A stretch of 46,374 nt of DNA from Planctomycetota bacterium (GCA_029260735.1 JAJDCR010000010.1:1-46374), one strand, 5' to 3'. Positions 11,301 to 21,400 are shown, counted from the first letter of the stretch. Made by a program: numbers and translations. The notes: generated by a model not told the origin, from the sequence alone.

Positions 11301-11992
11301 ATCGCTTGTTCGCATTCTTTTTGGCGTAAACTTTGGCAGGCTAAATGGATGGCAACTAAAGAGGAAGAGCAAGCGGTATCGACAATAAAGCTGGGGCCTT
11401 GGAGTCCTAAGAGATAGGAAACTCGTCCGGCCAGAGCACTAAAAGCATTGCCTGTGCCAAAGTAAGCGTCTACGTCTTCACAGCTGCTACCTTTGATGAA
11501 TAGCTGAGCATAATCGCTGTTGGCCACCCCCATAAAAACTCCTGTCGAACTGCCGACTAAGTTTTCTGTAAGATAGCCACTTCTCTCTAATGTTTCCCAG
11601 CAAACCTCTAGCAATAAACGCTGTTGAGGGTCCATTCGAGCTGCTTCTCGCGGAGAAATACCAAAGAGGTTGGCATCAAAAGAATCGACTTCTTTTAAAA
11701 AACCTCCGTAGCGGGTGCACATTTTACCAGGAGCATCGGGAGAAGGATCGTAAAATTCATTTATATCCCAACGATCTTGAGGGACTTCTACTATGCCATG
11801 TTTTTGTTTTTTGAGAAGTTGCCAAAATTCTTCAGGAGAGTTTGCTTCTCCCGGAAATCGACAACCTAAACCGACGACAGCAATGGGCTCTTTTTGGGAA
11901 AAATGAAGCTCATCAATTTCATTTTGCATCTCTTCTAAAGCTAAAAGAGCTTGTTTTACCTCTGAAAGCCCACTGACTTTTTCCTCACTCAT
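5300..11992 (-). CDS. Fully reducing modular PKS (D): KS-AT-DH-ER-KR-ACP
   Basis: One elongation with full reduction to a saturated methylene. The ATG at 11992 is chosen because AAAGGAAAGGC precedes it; a longer reading frame from 12049 would overlap C and has no better ribosome site. With 2230 residues: KS about 35-460 (Cys208); AT about 575-860 (GHSVGE Ser670) with YAFH at 770-773 instead of HAFH, so malonyl against methylmalonyl is uncertain. DH is about 955-1250 with an intact HxxxGxxxxP (His983, Gly987, Pro992) and a DxxxQ pair (Asp1165, Gln1169). ER is about 1490-1800 (LNFRDVL, AAAGGVGLAAVQ). KR is about 1815-2010 (TGGMGALG, Tyr1970, Asn1974, ADG motif). ACP is LGMDSL, Ser2129. The N-terminus is an acidic-leaning coil; the C-terminal tail is acidic (AEELLGMLNDELQKGDD), both docking-like. 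The stop overlaps the start of E by 4 nt. Confidence 0.95.
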   Translation of the reverse strand: MSEEKVSGLSEVKQALLALEEMQNEIDELHFSQKEPIAVVGLGCRFPGEANSPEEFWQLLKKQKHGIVEVPQDRWDINEFYDPSPDAPGKMCTRYGGFLKEVDSFDANLFGISPREAARMDPQQRLLLEVCWETLERSGYLTENLVGSSTGVFMGVANSDYAQLFIKGSSCEDVDAYFGTGNAFSALAGRVSYLLGLQGPSFIVDTACSSSLVAIHLACQSLRQKECEQAIAGGVNLMLSPIPTINFSKARMMAPDGRCKTFDAAADGYVRGEGCGAILLKRLSDAKASGDQIHAVIRGSAVNQDGRSGGFTAPNGPSQEAVIAKALDQAEIEPQEISYVEAHGTGTSLGDPIEVQALAKVLGKNREDKLYLGSVKTNIGHLESAAGIAGIIKVILSLQKEEIPAHLHFKNPNPYIPWDSIPLEVVSQNRAWPRGDKARLAGVSSFGFAGTNAHIILEEAPLPPSREETLSQESTIIKEKQLLVLSAQSENSLRALAKNYADYLAQNLAQKKENSWRQICCQVSQERWHHDHRLACLGSQAEVQEALASGHSSAGHSSAGHSSSLWKKPSGFPGYLKLAFVFSGQGSQWVQMGKELSEKEPVFRKTLEQCDQLLQKHVPWSLCQELEKDTAQSRLQETEIAQPAIFALQVALTELWKSWGIEAQTVVGHSVGEITAAYYAGVYTLEEAIKIIYHRGKQMQEATGKGKMVALGISPEQAKSWIAPFPDSLALAAINGPRSVVIAGEVAAVESIITKGQEEKVFTRLLDVDYAFHCPQMHPFAQALEDILSTLHPEEAVIPIYSSVTSKSEPGTIFNASYWGKNIRQTVCFAPAVRAMQEDGVNVFLEVGPHPVLQTSLQECTTEENKIAVVLGSLHREKPSRETLLTSLAQLYTLGAKVLWQKIYQKIDSQKSLRVEDLPTYSFDRKRYWLEGKPNFFRHSQGHKSEKTRAEPFLEETLSSPALTDHVFVGEMSLSKFAYLAEHQVHGHIIVPATLFLETALRASQKITPETSLEDVAIYEPLFLTEDTPKIFQTILEKKGKTISRFQIFSASKEEKEKGIWHHHVSGKISSVSSVSSETNPISLSEVKSSEVKLDEIKKDCPQEWEVASFYKDLKEIGLNYGTSFQGIDKLFSGKGKALGRVRLPSSLSNLNKKNSHLLHPALLDACFQVSAVAIAKGEDSSIYIPVGLKKFYLNASQDTTVWSYFALSPSLEQGGLQEEKYQGDFILFSEQGKVIGEIEGLEVKKVAPEAFQPKKENFAHWLHEIQWQEIEKEKTSPEKFKGNGAFLLGAWEDAKDLLKREDSEEKWAFVLLGSQRKIHARNQLEINSKEPSDYKWLLEELARFWESSSGHFFLLARSISFDFLLDQENSLASGVVLRLVQSLEQEKLLSQSELTVLTQGTQEVTGNSVNPTFSSLWGCLRSLRWEHPEFLSRNIDLDPEENLARALDTILETSGKILHTDLAWRKGKQYWGQLLPVEKAKVIDRKTPYQLIVSKRGILENITYVPADCTPPAPDEVQIEVQATGLNFRDVLNVLGMYPGEPGPLGGECAGKVRVVGSEVTNFQVGDEVMAIAGGSFQKYVNTSANLAIRKPSQMNFAQAATIPITFLTVYYGFFHLTKVQPGDKILIHAAAGGVGLAAVQLAQYAGAEIFATAGSPAKRDFLKSLGVEHVMDSRQLDFAREILEKTEGKGVDIVLNSLAGDFLAKSFEVLREEGVFLEIGKAQIYTPEEARQIKPVSYNAYDLAEICQKQGSLVQNLFAQLHELFSQGKIKPLPRQEFSLEKTISAFRYMAGAKHIGKVVITHQDEEEKSFVLSSDKTYIITGGMGALGQEVAAWLLEKGASHIVLVSRNPEAKLPDRFLENKFKNKSKIHILSADISKKSGVETLCQDLSSLPVVGGIIHAAGVLADGVIAQQSWEKYVEVMAPKIKGTWNLHEAFSQDNFLQEELEFMVLFSSAASMVGSPGQSNYAAANAFMDSLASYRQNQGLKTISINWGPWAEVGMAVDSSSTERSFQNFEGIAPSEGLKALEYMLKEDKSQWGVLPFQKEKWQALFPGEVPFFWQKVLAGSDSFSSSFALLHEELSQAPSSERHLLMVQHLQKQIQQILGLDLEEETDPWKGFFDLGMDSLTALELRNTIQMMTGQVLPTSLIFDYPNIHTLSLYLLEEIFDLGEVEENSSSAINSSESITNENKLGDKLENKLEDELEDLSAEELLGMLNDELQKGDDLQ
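10304..10348 (-). repeat. 15-bp in-frame tandem repeat inside D
   Basis: Two perfect copies and a third partial copy of a 15-bp unit (agaagagtgtccggc on the plus strand) encode a short Ser/Gly/His repeat (GHSSA units) in the linker just before the AT domain of D. The length is a multiple of three, so copy number could change without breaking the frame. It lies in a flexible inter-domain region. Confidence 0.85.
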
Positions 11993-12023
11993 GCCTTTCC
12001 TTTCTCGTTCTTTGGTGCAAGCT

Positions 12024-15000
12024 TTATTTCTTTTTGCGTCTGTTGACAAGTGCGCTTAGCTTAGCCAGAGCTTCGGTGTCAGACATTTCTTCGATTTCGT
12101 TAACACGTTGGGGCTGTTTGTCTTCCTCATTTTTGCTTTCTTCAACGCTCTCTTCTTTGGGCTCTTCCATCTCAAGAGGAAGTAATTCACTTAAATAGGA
12201 AACAACAGCTTCTAAACTGGGGTAGTCAAATAGAAGGGTTGCCGGTAGCGATCTTTCCAGATTAAACTCTAAACTATTTCTCATCTCTACTGCCATGAGA
12301 GAATCCAGACCCAACTCTTGAAGAGGTTTTTCGGGAGGAAGAGCTTCGGCCGAGGAAAGGCCCAAAATATTTGCCATTTGCTCTCGTATTTTCTGGAGAA
12401 GAAAAGCTTTTCTTTTGGCCAGAGGTATCTTTTCTAAACGTTGGAGTAGGGGATCTTCCTTTTCGGATGAAGTAGAAGATCTTTGGGAAATTTGGGTAAA
12501 GAAAGGAGCCTGGGCCAAGGGATGAGAAGAGAACTTTTCTTCATCTAGGGGCATTACTCCGGCCTGAGAGAGCTCTGTTTTCATCAGAAAATCGAGGATC
12601 TTGAATCCTTGGTCTAAGGAGATGGTTTCTATTCCCTGGCTTTTCCATTTTCTCTGGATCTGAGAATCTAGCTTAACCGCCATTCCAACTTCGGCCCAAG
12701 GCCCCCAGTTAATACTGATGGCGGGTAGTCCTTGTTCTCGGCGGTAGTGGGCAAGAGCATCAAGAAAACTGTTGCCGGCAGCATAGTTGCTTTGTCCAGG
12801 AGTTCCCAAAAGAGAAGCGGTCGAAGAGAAAAGAACAAAAAAGTCGAGGGGGATATCTAAGCTAGCTTGGTGGAGGTTCCAGCCTCCTGTCATTTTGGGT
12901 TCTAGGACTTTGGTGAACTGCTCCCATGTTTGCTGAAGGATCATACCATCGGCGATAACTCCGGCCGCATGGAAAATTCCTCGTAGTGGAGGTAGGCTTG
13001 CTTTGATTTCCTCAAAAGCTGAATTCACTTGCTCTGTTTTCCCTACATCCACTTGCTGGATAAGGACATCAACATCTGATTCTCTTAGTTTGTCGATCTT
13101 AAGTTGGGCTTCGGTCGAAGGAGAGCTTCGTCCCCAAAGGACTAGACTTTTTGCTCCTTGAGAGGCCAACCACTGGGCTGTTTCTAGCCCTAAACCTCCG
13201 AGACCTCCCGTCACAAGATAAGTAGCATTATTTTGGACTCGATTATCCGATTCACTGCTGGGAATAAGAACGATTTTACCAATATTTTTCGCTTGGGCCA
13301 TGTAGCGAAAGGCTTCCTTGACCTTGTTCATCGGAAAAACTTTGTGAGCTAAGGGCTGTAGTTTTTTAGTGGCCATATCATCAAGAATTTCTTGGATAAT
13401 AGATTTAACCAAAGCAGGTTCCTGGAGGAATAAGTCGATGATATCAAAAACTCGGTAGTTGATTTCGGAAGGAAGCTCTTCGATTTTTTCTTTGCTCAGA
13501 ATGCCAATTTTACCGATTTCAATGAACTCTCCTTTGCCTTGAAGAACTTCGATGCTTTTACCAACAAAGTCCCCTGCCAAAGAATTAAGAACGATATCGA
13601 CTCCTTCTCCCCCCGTAACTTTCAAAATCTCGTCAGCAAAACTCAGAGAGCGAGAGTCCATAACGTGTTTTATCCCAAAGGAACTAAGAAGGTCTCTCTT
13701 TTTGGGATTACCTGCGGTCGCAAAAATCTCTGCTCCTCTTTGCTGGGCAATTTGCACGGCTGCTAAACCCACTCCGCCTGCGGCGGCATGAATAAGAACA
13801 CGTTGTCCTTTTTGAATATTTGCTAAATGGGAGAGACCATAGTGAGCGGTTAAAAAAGTTGCCGGGATAGTGGCTCCCTCTGTAAAACTAATCTCTCGCG
13901 GTTTGCTGATAACTAAAGCAGAGGAAGTGACGACATATTTGCTAAAACACCCGGGAGCAAATATTGCGATAACCTCATCTCCTACTTGGAATTCTTTAAC
14001 TCCAGAGCCGACACTCGCAATTTTCCCTGAACATTCTCCGCCCAAAGGATAGTCGATATTTCCCGGGAGCATGCCTAGAGTGTTGAGAACATCTCGGAAA
14101 TTAAGTCCCGTCGCCAAAACCTCGATTTCCACTTCATTAGTTTCTGGCTTCTTTCGCTCTGTCGGAAGTACCCTGAGTCCATCCAAAGAACCCCGCTCTT
14201 TGATGCTTAACTGGTAGTTGACACTTCCCTCTAAGCTACTTTGGTCTTGGGTGGGAGTCAATCGACCTAGCCTAGCCGCGTAACGTTCGTTATTGCGATA
14301 GGCTATTTGGTCTTCGGAGTCGAGCAAGCTCACTTCGCTGAAAACCTTTTCCCATTGCTGTTCTAGATCTATCTTAGGATCTAAGTCCACTCGTTTGCAC
14401 TGCAAATGGGGCTGCTCTACAGCAATACTCTTAGCCATTCCTAAAAGCATCGCAGAAGAAAGACAAGAGGCTTCATCATGAACTGTTTGACCTCCTTGGG
14501 TGACGATAAATAGCTGGGGAGGATTTTCAGGGGATTGAGTGAGAATCTTTTGGGTAAGAGAGAGCAGCTCTTGGCAACTTTGGGCTCTATGGTCTGTTTT
14601 TTCTTCGGCTAAATAAAGAACTGTAGTTCCAGAAAAATCTTCTCCATTTCCATCTCCATTTCCATAGGTTGTTGGGATTCCCTGAGAGCTTAAGTAAGAG
14701 GCTAAGGCTTTTCCTTTTTCAGAGCTAGGGGAAATAACCAAACAATTATCTCCCTCTTTTTTAGTCAAAACTTGATCTGAAGTGAGAGGAGTAGCCAGCC
14801 AATCTACTTTATATAAAGAGTTGAGGAAATCTTTCCGTTGGCGCAACAAAAGAGCGTCTTTTCCCGCTCGTTTGGCATGAAATCCATGAACTTCCGCTAA
14901 GATTTTTCCCTTTTCATCATAGAAAACTAAGTCGGCCGCAAAAATTTCTTGCCCGGTCTGAGAAGTAAGTTTAACGTGGCACCAAATAGGATTGGGAGAG

Positions 15001-18000
15001 CTTTCGTAGAAAAGAAATTTCTCTATGTGTAAAGGCACATAAGTTGTCTGAGCCGATTCTTCTTCTGAAACCGTAGTGGCAATACTTTGAAAACAAGAGT
15101 CGAGAAGGCCCGGGTGAATAAGAAAGGGCTTATCTTCTGAGTTTTGGGGAGAGCGCATTTTACATAAGGACTCTCCTGGTTTTGACCAAATACTTTCAAT
15201 CCAACAAAAGCTAGGGCCTAAGTGAAACTCTCGCTCCCACATTTTTTCGTAAAATTCTTTTCCTGGTCGGAACTGAGGATACTCTTTTTGCATCTCACTT
15301 AAAGAAACAGAAGAACTGGCAATGGATTGAGAAACAACAAATAAATCTCCGAGGGCATGAGTATCCCAAGATTCTAGTTGAGGTCTCAAGGAGCTATAGG
15401 CCTGCCATGAAAATTTCCCCGAAATTTGAGGGTTTAAAATAATCTGGAGATCACGTTGGTCATTTTCTTGTAAAACCTGAGGTAAACGAAACTCTATGTT
15501 CTCTAGTCCAAAAGATGTTCCTTTGGTGATTTTCTGACCCGCGACCAGTAGCAAGGACAAATAGTAAGATCCTGGGACAACAACGATTTTATGCAAACGA
15601 TGATCTTTTACCACAGGAGAATTAGCGGTACAACTACCCAAGAACTGAATTTCTTTGAGAGGAGAAATGACCTTGTGTCCGAGAAAGGGGTGTTCCTCTT
15701 GGGGAAGCCCAGCCCCCCTGAACGGAGTCGGAGCCTCTTTGACCCAATGCTCTGAAGGAGCAAAAGGGTAGTGGGGGATATGAGTCCAAGTAAAAGATTT
15801 TCCTCGGTAAAAGTTAGACCAATTTACCTCTTGGTGATTCTCGTAGAGAGCACCTAGGCTTTTTAAAAGCTCTCCATAATCATTTCGTTTTTGACGTAGA
15901 GAATAGAGCCATGTTTTGTTTTTGTCAGAAAGAGATTTTTTCCCCATCGAGAGCAATACAGGGTTAGGTCCTACTTCCAGAAAAATATCGACTTGCTCAG
16001 CCAAAGTTTCCATCGATTTTTGGAATTGAACGGCTTGGCGAATGTGTCTTGACCAATAAGAAGATTCTTGCACTTCTTCGCGGGCCCATTCTCCATTTAG
16101 ATTGGAGATAAACTTTGTTTGAGGTTGAGCTAAGGAAATTTCTCTGGCAACTGCCTCAAACTCATGGAGAATAGGCTCCATCAGAGGAGAGTGAAAAGCA
16201 TGGGAAACTTTCAACTCCTGTGAATAGACATCATCTTTATCAAGTGAGGCAACAATAGAAGCGATGGCTTCCTTTTCTCCTGAAATAACAATGGCGTTAG
16301 GCCCATTCACTGCAGCAATGGAAACTTGATCGTAGGAAGTGATCCTTTGCTTTACTTCTTCTTCGCTGGCAGAAACAGAAACCATCGTACCATTGGCCGG
16401 AAGTTTCTGCATCAAAGCACCGCGCTTAGCAATCAATTTTAGACCGTCTTCTAGGCTAAATACCCCTGCGGTATAAGCGGCGGCATATTCACCAACACTG
16501 TGCCCCATAACCGCATAAGCAGTGACACCCCAACTTTTCCACAAATCGGCCAAAGCACACTCCACAGCATACAAGGCAGGTTGAGTATACATTGTTTGAT
16601 GAACTAGATCACTATCTTGCGAAAATATAACTTCGAGTAAGGGCTTTTCGAGAAAGGGAAGGAGGAATTCATTGCACTTATCTAGAGTTTGGCGAAAAGT
16701 AGGGCATTTTTCGTAGAGTTCTTTTGCCATTTCTGGGTACTGAGAGCCTTGCCCTGTAAATAAGAAAGCTACCTTGGGGCGAGAGCTTGTCGGAGAACTA
16801 TTTTTTCCGGGCTTATCAGTAAACTTTTTTAGTTCACTGATAATTTTTAACTTATCTTCTCCGACTACAGAAATACGCTCTCGCAAAGGGGTTCGTCCTC
16901 GATTTGTTGTATAGCAAATATTTCCTAAGTTATCTTCAGAAGCGTTCTTTAAATAAGTTTGGTAGTTTTTGGCAAGGCGCTCAAGAGCTTCGGGATTATT
17001 TGCGGACAAAGTTAACAAATGAGGGCCGGTCTCGGGAGTAACTTCCTTTTCCGAAGGGACATATTGCTCTAATATAATGTGGGCATTTGTTCCGCTGAAC
17101 CCAAAAGAACTCACTGCGGCTAAACAACGTTTCTGAGGCCAAGAAGTGTTCTCTGTTGGTACTTTGATCGATTTTGCCTGCTCCCAGTCGATATGAGGGC
17201 TGGGGTTTTCGAAGTGTAAATGAGAAGGAATTTGTTGGTAATATAGAGCTAAGGTTGTTTTGATTATGCCGGCGATTCCTGCGGCTGATTCTAGATGCCC
17301 TAAGTTAGTTTTGACAGAACCAACAAAAAGAGAATTTTCTTCCCGATTGCCATAGACTTCGGCTAAGGCCTCAATTTCGATAGGATCTCCCAAAGAGGTG
17401 CCTGTTCCATGTGCCTCAATGTAACTCACTTGGTCGGATCGAACTCCGGCATTTCTCAAGGCGGAGTGGAGAAGCTTTCTTTGGGCTAAGCCATTGGGAA
17501 CGGTTAAACCACTACTCGCTCCATCTTGGTTTACCGCAGACCCTCTAATAATCCCCCAAATACGGTCATTGTCTTCTAGAGCCCGCGAGAGTTTTTTCAG
17601 AACAACGACCCCGCAACCTTCACTGCGAACATAACCATCAGCGCGAGCGTCAAAAGTTTTACAGCGTCCATCAGGAGCCAACATCCGCGCTTTTGAGGTC
17701 GCAATATGCCCTTCTGGAGTTAAGATAATATTTACTCCCGAGGCCAAAGCTAGTTCACATTCATTTGTTCGTAAACTTTGGCAAGCAAGATGAATGGAGA
17801 CTAAAGAGGAAGAACAAGCCGTATCAACGGTGATAGCAGGCCCTTCTAGTCCTAAAAAATAGGCTAAGCGTCCACTAATGACATTGAGAGAGTTTCCCGT
17901 TGCGGTATGAGAGTCGATATTTTTTTCGCCTCCTTGGTGGATGAGGCGCAAGTAGTCATTGGTGGTAACTCCTGTAAAAACACCCGTTTTACTCCCTTTG

Positions 18001-18434
18001 AGCTTATGAGAATTAATGTGGGCATTTTCTAAAGCTTGCCAAGAAACTTCTAAGAGTATTCTTTGCTGAGGGTCCATTTGCAAAGCTTCGCGAGGAGAAA
18101 TTGTAAAAAACTCATGGTCGAATTCTTTTAAAGAGTCGAGAAATCCACCGCGTTTGCAGTACATTTTTCCAGGAACTTGCGGGTCTGGGTCATAGTAGTG
18201 ATCCATATCCCATCGGTTAGAAGGAATTTCTCCAATGGCATCGGTGCCTTTCTGGAGAAGTTGCCAAAACTCTTGCGGGCTGTTAGCTTGTCCCGGGAAA
18301 CGACAGCCCATACCGACAATTGCAATTGGAGCTGCCGTGAGTAGCTCGACTCCCTCTGTTTTCTCTTTTACTTTTTCAATTAGCAGTGCTAGCTTGGTCG
18401 GAGAAAGTTCCGCCATACGCTGGTTCGAGTTCAT
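12024..18434 (-). CDS. Fully reducing modular PKS (C): KS-AT-DH-ER-KR-ACP
   Basis: One malonyl elongation, predicted to give a methylene if DH works. 2136 residues. KS about 35-455 (Cys207, His342, His380). AT about 553-850 (GHSVGE Ser646, then AKRG; HAFHS near 745), malonyl type. DH about 915-1195, whose motif is HRLHKIVVVP, so the normally invariant Gly is Lys949; the partner DSCFQ (Asp1112) is kept. ER about 1405-1725 (LNFRDVL, AAAGGVGLAAVQ). KR about 1737-1915 (TGGLGGLG, Tyr1884, Asn1888, ADG motif). ACP is LGLDSL, Ser2045. The C-terminus ends in a basic tail (NRRKKK), unlike A, B and D. The ATG at 18434 has AAGGA upstream and sits 3 nt after the stop of B. Gap to D is 31 nt. Confidence 0.95.
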   Translation of the reverse strand: MNSNQRMAELSPTKLALLIEKVKEKTEGVELLTAAPIAIVGMGCRFPGQANSPQEFWQLLQKGTDAIGEIPSNRWDMDHYYDPDPQVPGKMYCKRGGFLDSLKEFDHEFFTISPREALQMDPQQRILLEVSWQALENAHINSHKLKGSKTGVFTGVTTNDYLRLIHQGGEKNIDSHTATGNSLNVISGRLAYFLGLEGPAITVDTACSSSLVSIHLACQSLRTNECELALASGVNIILTPEGHIATSKARMLAPDGRCKTFDARADGYVRSEGCGVVVLKKLSRALEDNDRIWGIIRGSAVNQDGASSGLTVPNGLAQRKLLHSALRNAGVRSDQVSYIEAHGTGTSLGDPIEIEALAEVYGNREENSLFVGSVKTNLGHLESAAGIAGIIKTTLALYYQQIPSHLHFENPSPHIDWEQAKSIKVPTENTSWPQKRCLAAVSSFGFSGTNAHIILEQYVPSEKEVTPETGPHLLTLSANNPEALERLAKNYQTYLKNASEDNLGNICYTTNRGRTPLRERISVVGEDKLKIISELKKFTDKPGKNSSPTSSRPKVAFLFTGQGSQYPEMAKELYEKCPTFRQTLDKCNEFLLPFLEKPLLEVIFSQDSDLVHQTMYTQPALYAVECALADLWKSWGVTAYAVMGHSVGEYAAAYTAGVFSLEDGLKLIAKRGALMQKLPANGTMVSVSASEEEVKQRITSYDQVSIAAVNGPNAIVISGEKEAIASIVASLDKDDVYSQELKVSHAFHSPLMEPILHEFEAVAREISLAQPQTKFISNLNGEWAREEVQESSYWSRHIRQAVQFQKSMETLAEQVDIFLEVGPNPVLLSMGKKSLSDKNKTWLYSLRQKRNDYGELLKSLGALYENHQEVNWSNFYRGKSFTWTHIPHYPFAPSEHWVKEAPTPFRGAGLPQEEHPFLGHKVISPLKEIQFLGSCTANSPVVKDHRLHKIVVVPGSYYLSLLLVAGQKITKGTSFGLENIEFRLPQVLQENDQRDLQIILNPQISGKFSWQAYSSLRPQLESWDTHALGDLFVVSQSIASSSVSLSEMQKEYPQFRPGKEFYEKMWEREFHLGPSFCWIESIWSKPGESLCKMRSPQNSEDKPFLIHPGLLDSCFQSIATTVSEEESAQTTYVPLHIEKFLFYESSPNPIWCHVKLTSQTGQEIFAADLVFYDEKGKILAEVHGFHAKRAGKDALLLRQRKDFLNSLYKVDWLATPLTSDQVLTKKEGDNCLVISPSSEKGKALASYLSSQGIPTTYGNGDGNGEDFSGTTVLYLAEEKTDHRAQSCQELLSLTQKILTQSPENPPQLFIVTQGGQTVHDEASCLSSAMLLGMAKSIAVEQPHLQCKRVDLDPKIDLEQQWEKVFSEVSLLDSEDQIAYRNNERYAARLGRLTPTQDQSSLEGSVNYQLSIKERGSLDGLRVLPTERKKPETNEVEIEVLATGLNFRDVLNTLGMLPGNIDYPLGGECSGKIASVGSGVKEFQVGDEVIAIFAPGCFSKYVVTSSALVISKPREISFTEGATIPATFLTAHYGLSHLANIQKGQRVLIHAAAGGVGLAAVQIAQQRGAEIFATAGNPKKRDLLSSFGIKHVMDSRSLSFADEILKVTGGEGVDIVLNSLAGDFVGKSIEVLQGKGEFIEIGKIGILSKEKIEELPSEINYRVFDIIDLFLQEPALVKSIIQEILDDMATKKLQPLAHKVFPMNKVKEAFRYMAQAKNIGKIVLIPSSESDNRVQNNATYLVTGGLGGLGLETAQWLASQGAKSLVLWGRSSPSTEAQLKIDKLRESDVDVLIQQVDVGKTEQVNSAFEEIKASLPPLRGIFHAAGVIADGMILQQTWEQFTKVLEPKMTGGWNLHQASLDIPLDFFVLFSSTASLLGTPGQSNYAAGNSFLDALAHYRREQGLPAISINWGPWAEVGMAVKLDSQIQRKWKSQGIETISLDQGFKILDFLMKTELSQAGVMPLDEEKFSSHPLAQAPFFTQISQRSSTSSEKEDPLLQRLEKIPLAKRKAFLLQKIREQMANILGLSSAEALPPEKPLQELGLDSLMAVEMRNSLEFNLERSLPATLLFDYPSLEAVVSYLSELLPLEMEEPKEESVEESKNEEDKQPQRVNEIEEMSDTEALAKLSALVNRRKKK

Positions 18435-18437
18435 TGA

Positions 18438-21400
18438 TTATTCCTTCAGCTTCTTATTGAGTAGTCCTTGCTCGGCGCTGTCCTCAGAAATTTTTTCTAT
18501 TTCATCTAAAAGAGAATCTAGATCTAGCCCTTTGTCTTCTTTCTCTTCTTTCTCTTCTTTTTTTAATTCACTACTTTTAGTGAAATCACTTTCTCTTGGA
18601 AGAATAGGCTTTTCTTCCGGGGAATCATTCTTTAGAGTAGAAATCTCTTTGGGAGCAAATAAACGATCCAATAAGTAAGGAGCTAAGACCTGAATATTAG
18701 GATAGTTAAATGCTAAAGTAGGGGGCAAAGATAATCCTAGTTTTTCCTCGATTCGATTCTTAAACTCCACTGCCATCAAAGAATCCATACCTAAGTCAAA
18801 AAATCCTTGTTGAGAATCGATATTTTCAGGAGAAGTTTCTAAAACATCAGCAAATTCTTCTTGGAGCAAAAGAATAAAATCTTCTAAGCGCTCTTGAGGA
18901 TCTTTTTCCGCCAAGAGAGGGCTCCAGACCGCTGTTTTTTGGGCAAGAATCTTTTCCTCTGATATAATCTCCGCAAATAAAGAAGACCGAGTACGGACAG
19001 CGTAGAGTTCTTTAAATAATTTCCAATCAACATCGGCTAGGGTAAACTGAGGAGTTTGGGTTTGTAGAATTTGTTCCCAGAATTTTTCTATCATTTTAGG
19101 AGAAAAGGATTTAATTCCCATACGATGCATCGTTGTTTGCGCTTCTCCAGAAGCCATTCCTCCTCCGCTCCAAGGGCCCCAGTTAATACTACTGGCGGGA
19201 AGGTTTTGTTCTTCGCGAAAGTGAGCAAACATATCTAAAAAACTATTGGCAGCAGCATAAGGACCTAATCCTTTTGAGCCCCAGACCGAAGCAATAGAGG
19301 AGAATAAGGTAAAGAAATCGAGAGAGATTTCCTTGGTCAATTGGTGTAAAACCCAAGTTCCCGAAACTTTAGATAAAAGAACTTCATGTAAGGACTCCAG
19401 ATCGATTTCGGAAAGTTCCTGAATATGGGAAACACCGGCGGCATGAACAATGCCTCGGAGAGATTTTTTCAGTTGCAAACGCAGAAACAAGGATTTCATC
19501 TGAGCCATATTACTGGTATCGGCTTTGGCAATGATAATCTCTGCTCCTTGTTTTTCCAAAGCTTGGATGGTCGCAATTTTTTTTCCGATGAGATTATCCG
19601 AAGCATGCTCAGACCAAGTAGAGCGGCTGGGAAACCCACTTCGCGTTAAAAGGATCACTTTACGAGCCCCTAGTTTTACGAGCCACTCCCCGACTTTTAA
19701 TCCAATGCTACCCAGCCCTCCCGTGATGAGATAAGAACCTGAGGCGGAAAAGCTAATGTTTTTTAAGGGAAGTTTTTCTGCCCTCTGAAGACGAGAAACA
19801 TATGTTTTTTCGCCTCGATAGGCAATTTTGTTTTCACTCTCTGGGTCACAAACATTTTCAAGGAAAGAGGGTATATTAGCAGAGCTTTCTAAGTCGACTA
19901 TTCCCCCCCAAATTTCCGGGTGCTCTAATCCGATAACTTGACTTAGACCCCAAACTAAAGATTGCTCTAATTGCATTTTTGTCTGAAGAAAAGCTTGGGC
20001 CTTTTGGGTCACCACCCAAAGAGGATTAGAATCGCAAGAGATTACGGGCAAAACCTTAATTAGATTAATGAGACTTCCGCAGCCAAAATTTTCCGCTTCT
20101 TGGAGAGTTTCCAGAGTCGGAAGAGAGTTATTTTTCTCTGAGTTTGTTAAATATAAAAGCTTATGGAGGCAAATGCCCTTTTCTTCTAGACAGGCAAAAA
20201 GCTGTTTCCAGTCAGAGAGACTGGAAAAATCTAGATCAAATTTGTTTTCGCTGTGTTTGTGGTATTCTTCACCAGGCCAAACCATAATGCAGTTTTGCTC
20301 TTTTTGGGTTAATCTTTTCTCTATCTCCTTGGCCCATAAATTTTCTTTTTGAGCAACGACAACCCAGCTTTGCAAAGTTGGTAGAGAACTTCTTGTTTTT
20401 GGTTGAAAAGAACTCTCTTGCCAAGCTACTTTGTATTGTAAATCTGTTAAGTTCGCTGTCGAAAGGGGAGTCGACTTTGCTTTTTCTTCCGTTTTTAGCC
20501 AATATGATTTCCGAGCGAAAGGATAAGTAGGTAAAGGTATTTTTTGATACCTACTTTGTCTATAGAGCTTGCTCCAATTGATTTTGAGGCCACAAGTATA
20601 AAGCTGAGCTACGCTTTGAATGAGTTGTTCATGGTCGTCTTTTCTTTTTCTCAGGGAAGGCACACAAAGGGTTTTGGTCAATAAATTGGTTAAAATAGGC
20701 TGAGGTCCAATTTCAATAAAGTAGGGACAATCTTGAGCTTGGGCATTTTCAATCGTATCATGAAAACGAACACTCCCGCGAATATGATCACGCCAATATT
20801 GAGGACTAGAGATTTTTTCGGAAGGAACCACTGTACCGGTTAGGTTAGACAAAACAGGTAATTTGGGAGAATGCCAAGAAATTTCTTTGGCAAATTCATA
20901 AAACTCTTCCAAAATAGGCTCCATCAAAGGAGAGTGAAAAGCATGAGATACATTCAAAGAGGTTGCTCGAATTCCTTGCTCTTTACATTTGGCCAAGACG
21001 GTTTGGAGATCGGCTTTGGCTCCTGAAACTACCACTTCTTGGGGGCCATTTATGGCGGCTATATCCATGGTGGCAGAGAATTTTTCTATGAGTTGGCGGG
21101 CTTTTTTTTCCTCGGTAAATAAAGCGGCCATACCTCCTCCGACGGGGAGTTTTTGCATCAATTGGCCTCGTTTTGCGATTAACTTGAGTCCATCTTCGAG
21201 AGAAAATACTCCGGCCAAAGAGGCCGCCACGTATTCGCCCACGCTATGGCCTAAAAGCATGTCAGGAAGCCCCACCCATTCTAGCCACAGTTGAGCCAGC
21301 GAGTACTCTAATGCAAATAATGCTGGCTGGGCATACTCTGTTTGGTTCAAAAGATCAGCATACTCAGAATCAAAAAACACATCCAGAAGAGGTTTTTCTA

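Noticed and set aside
18235..18678. 147-residue plus-strand open frame rich in Ser
   Set aside because: Antisense to the Glu/Lys-rich C-terminus of B and the start of C; Ser-rich frames are the expected shadow of such coding sequence.
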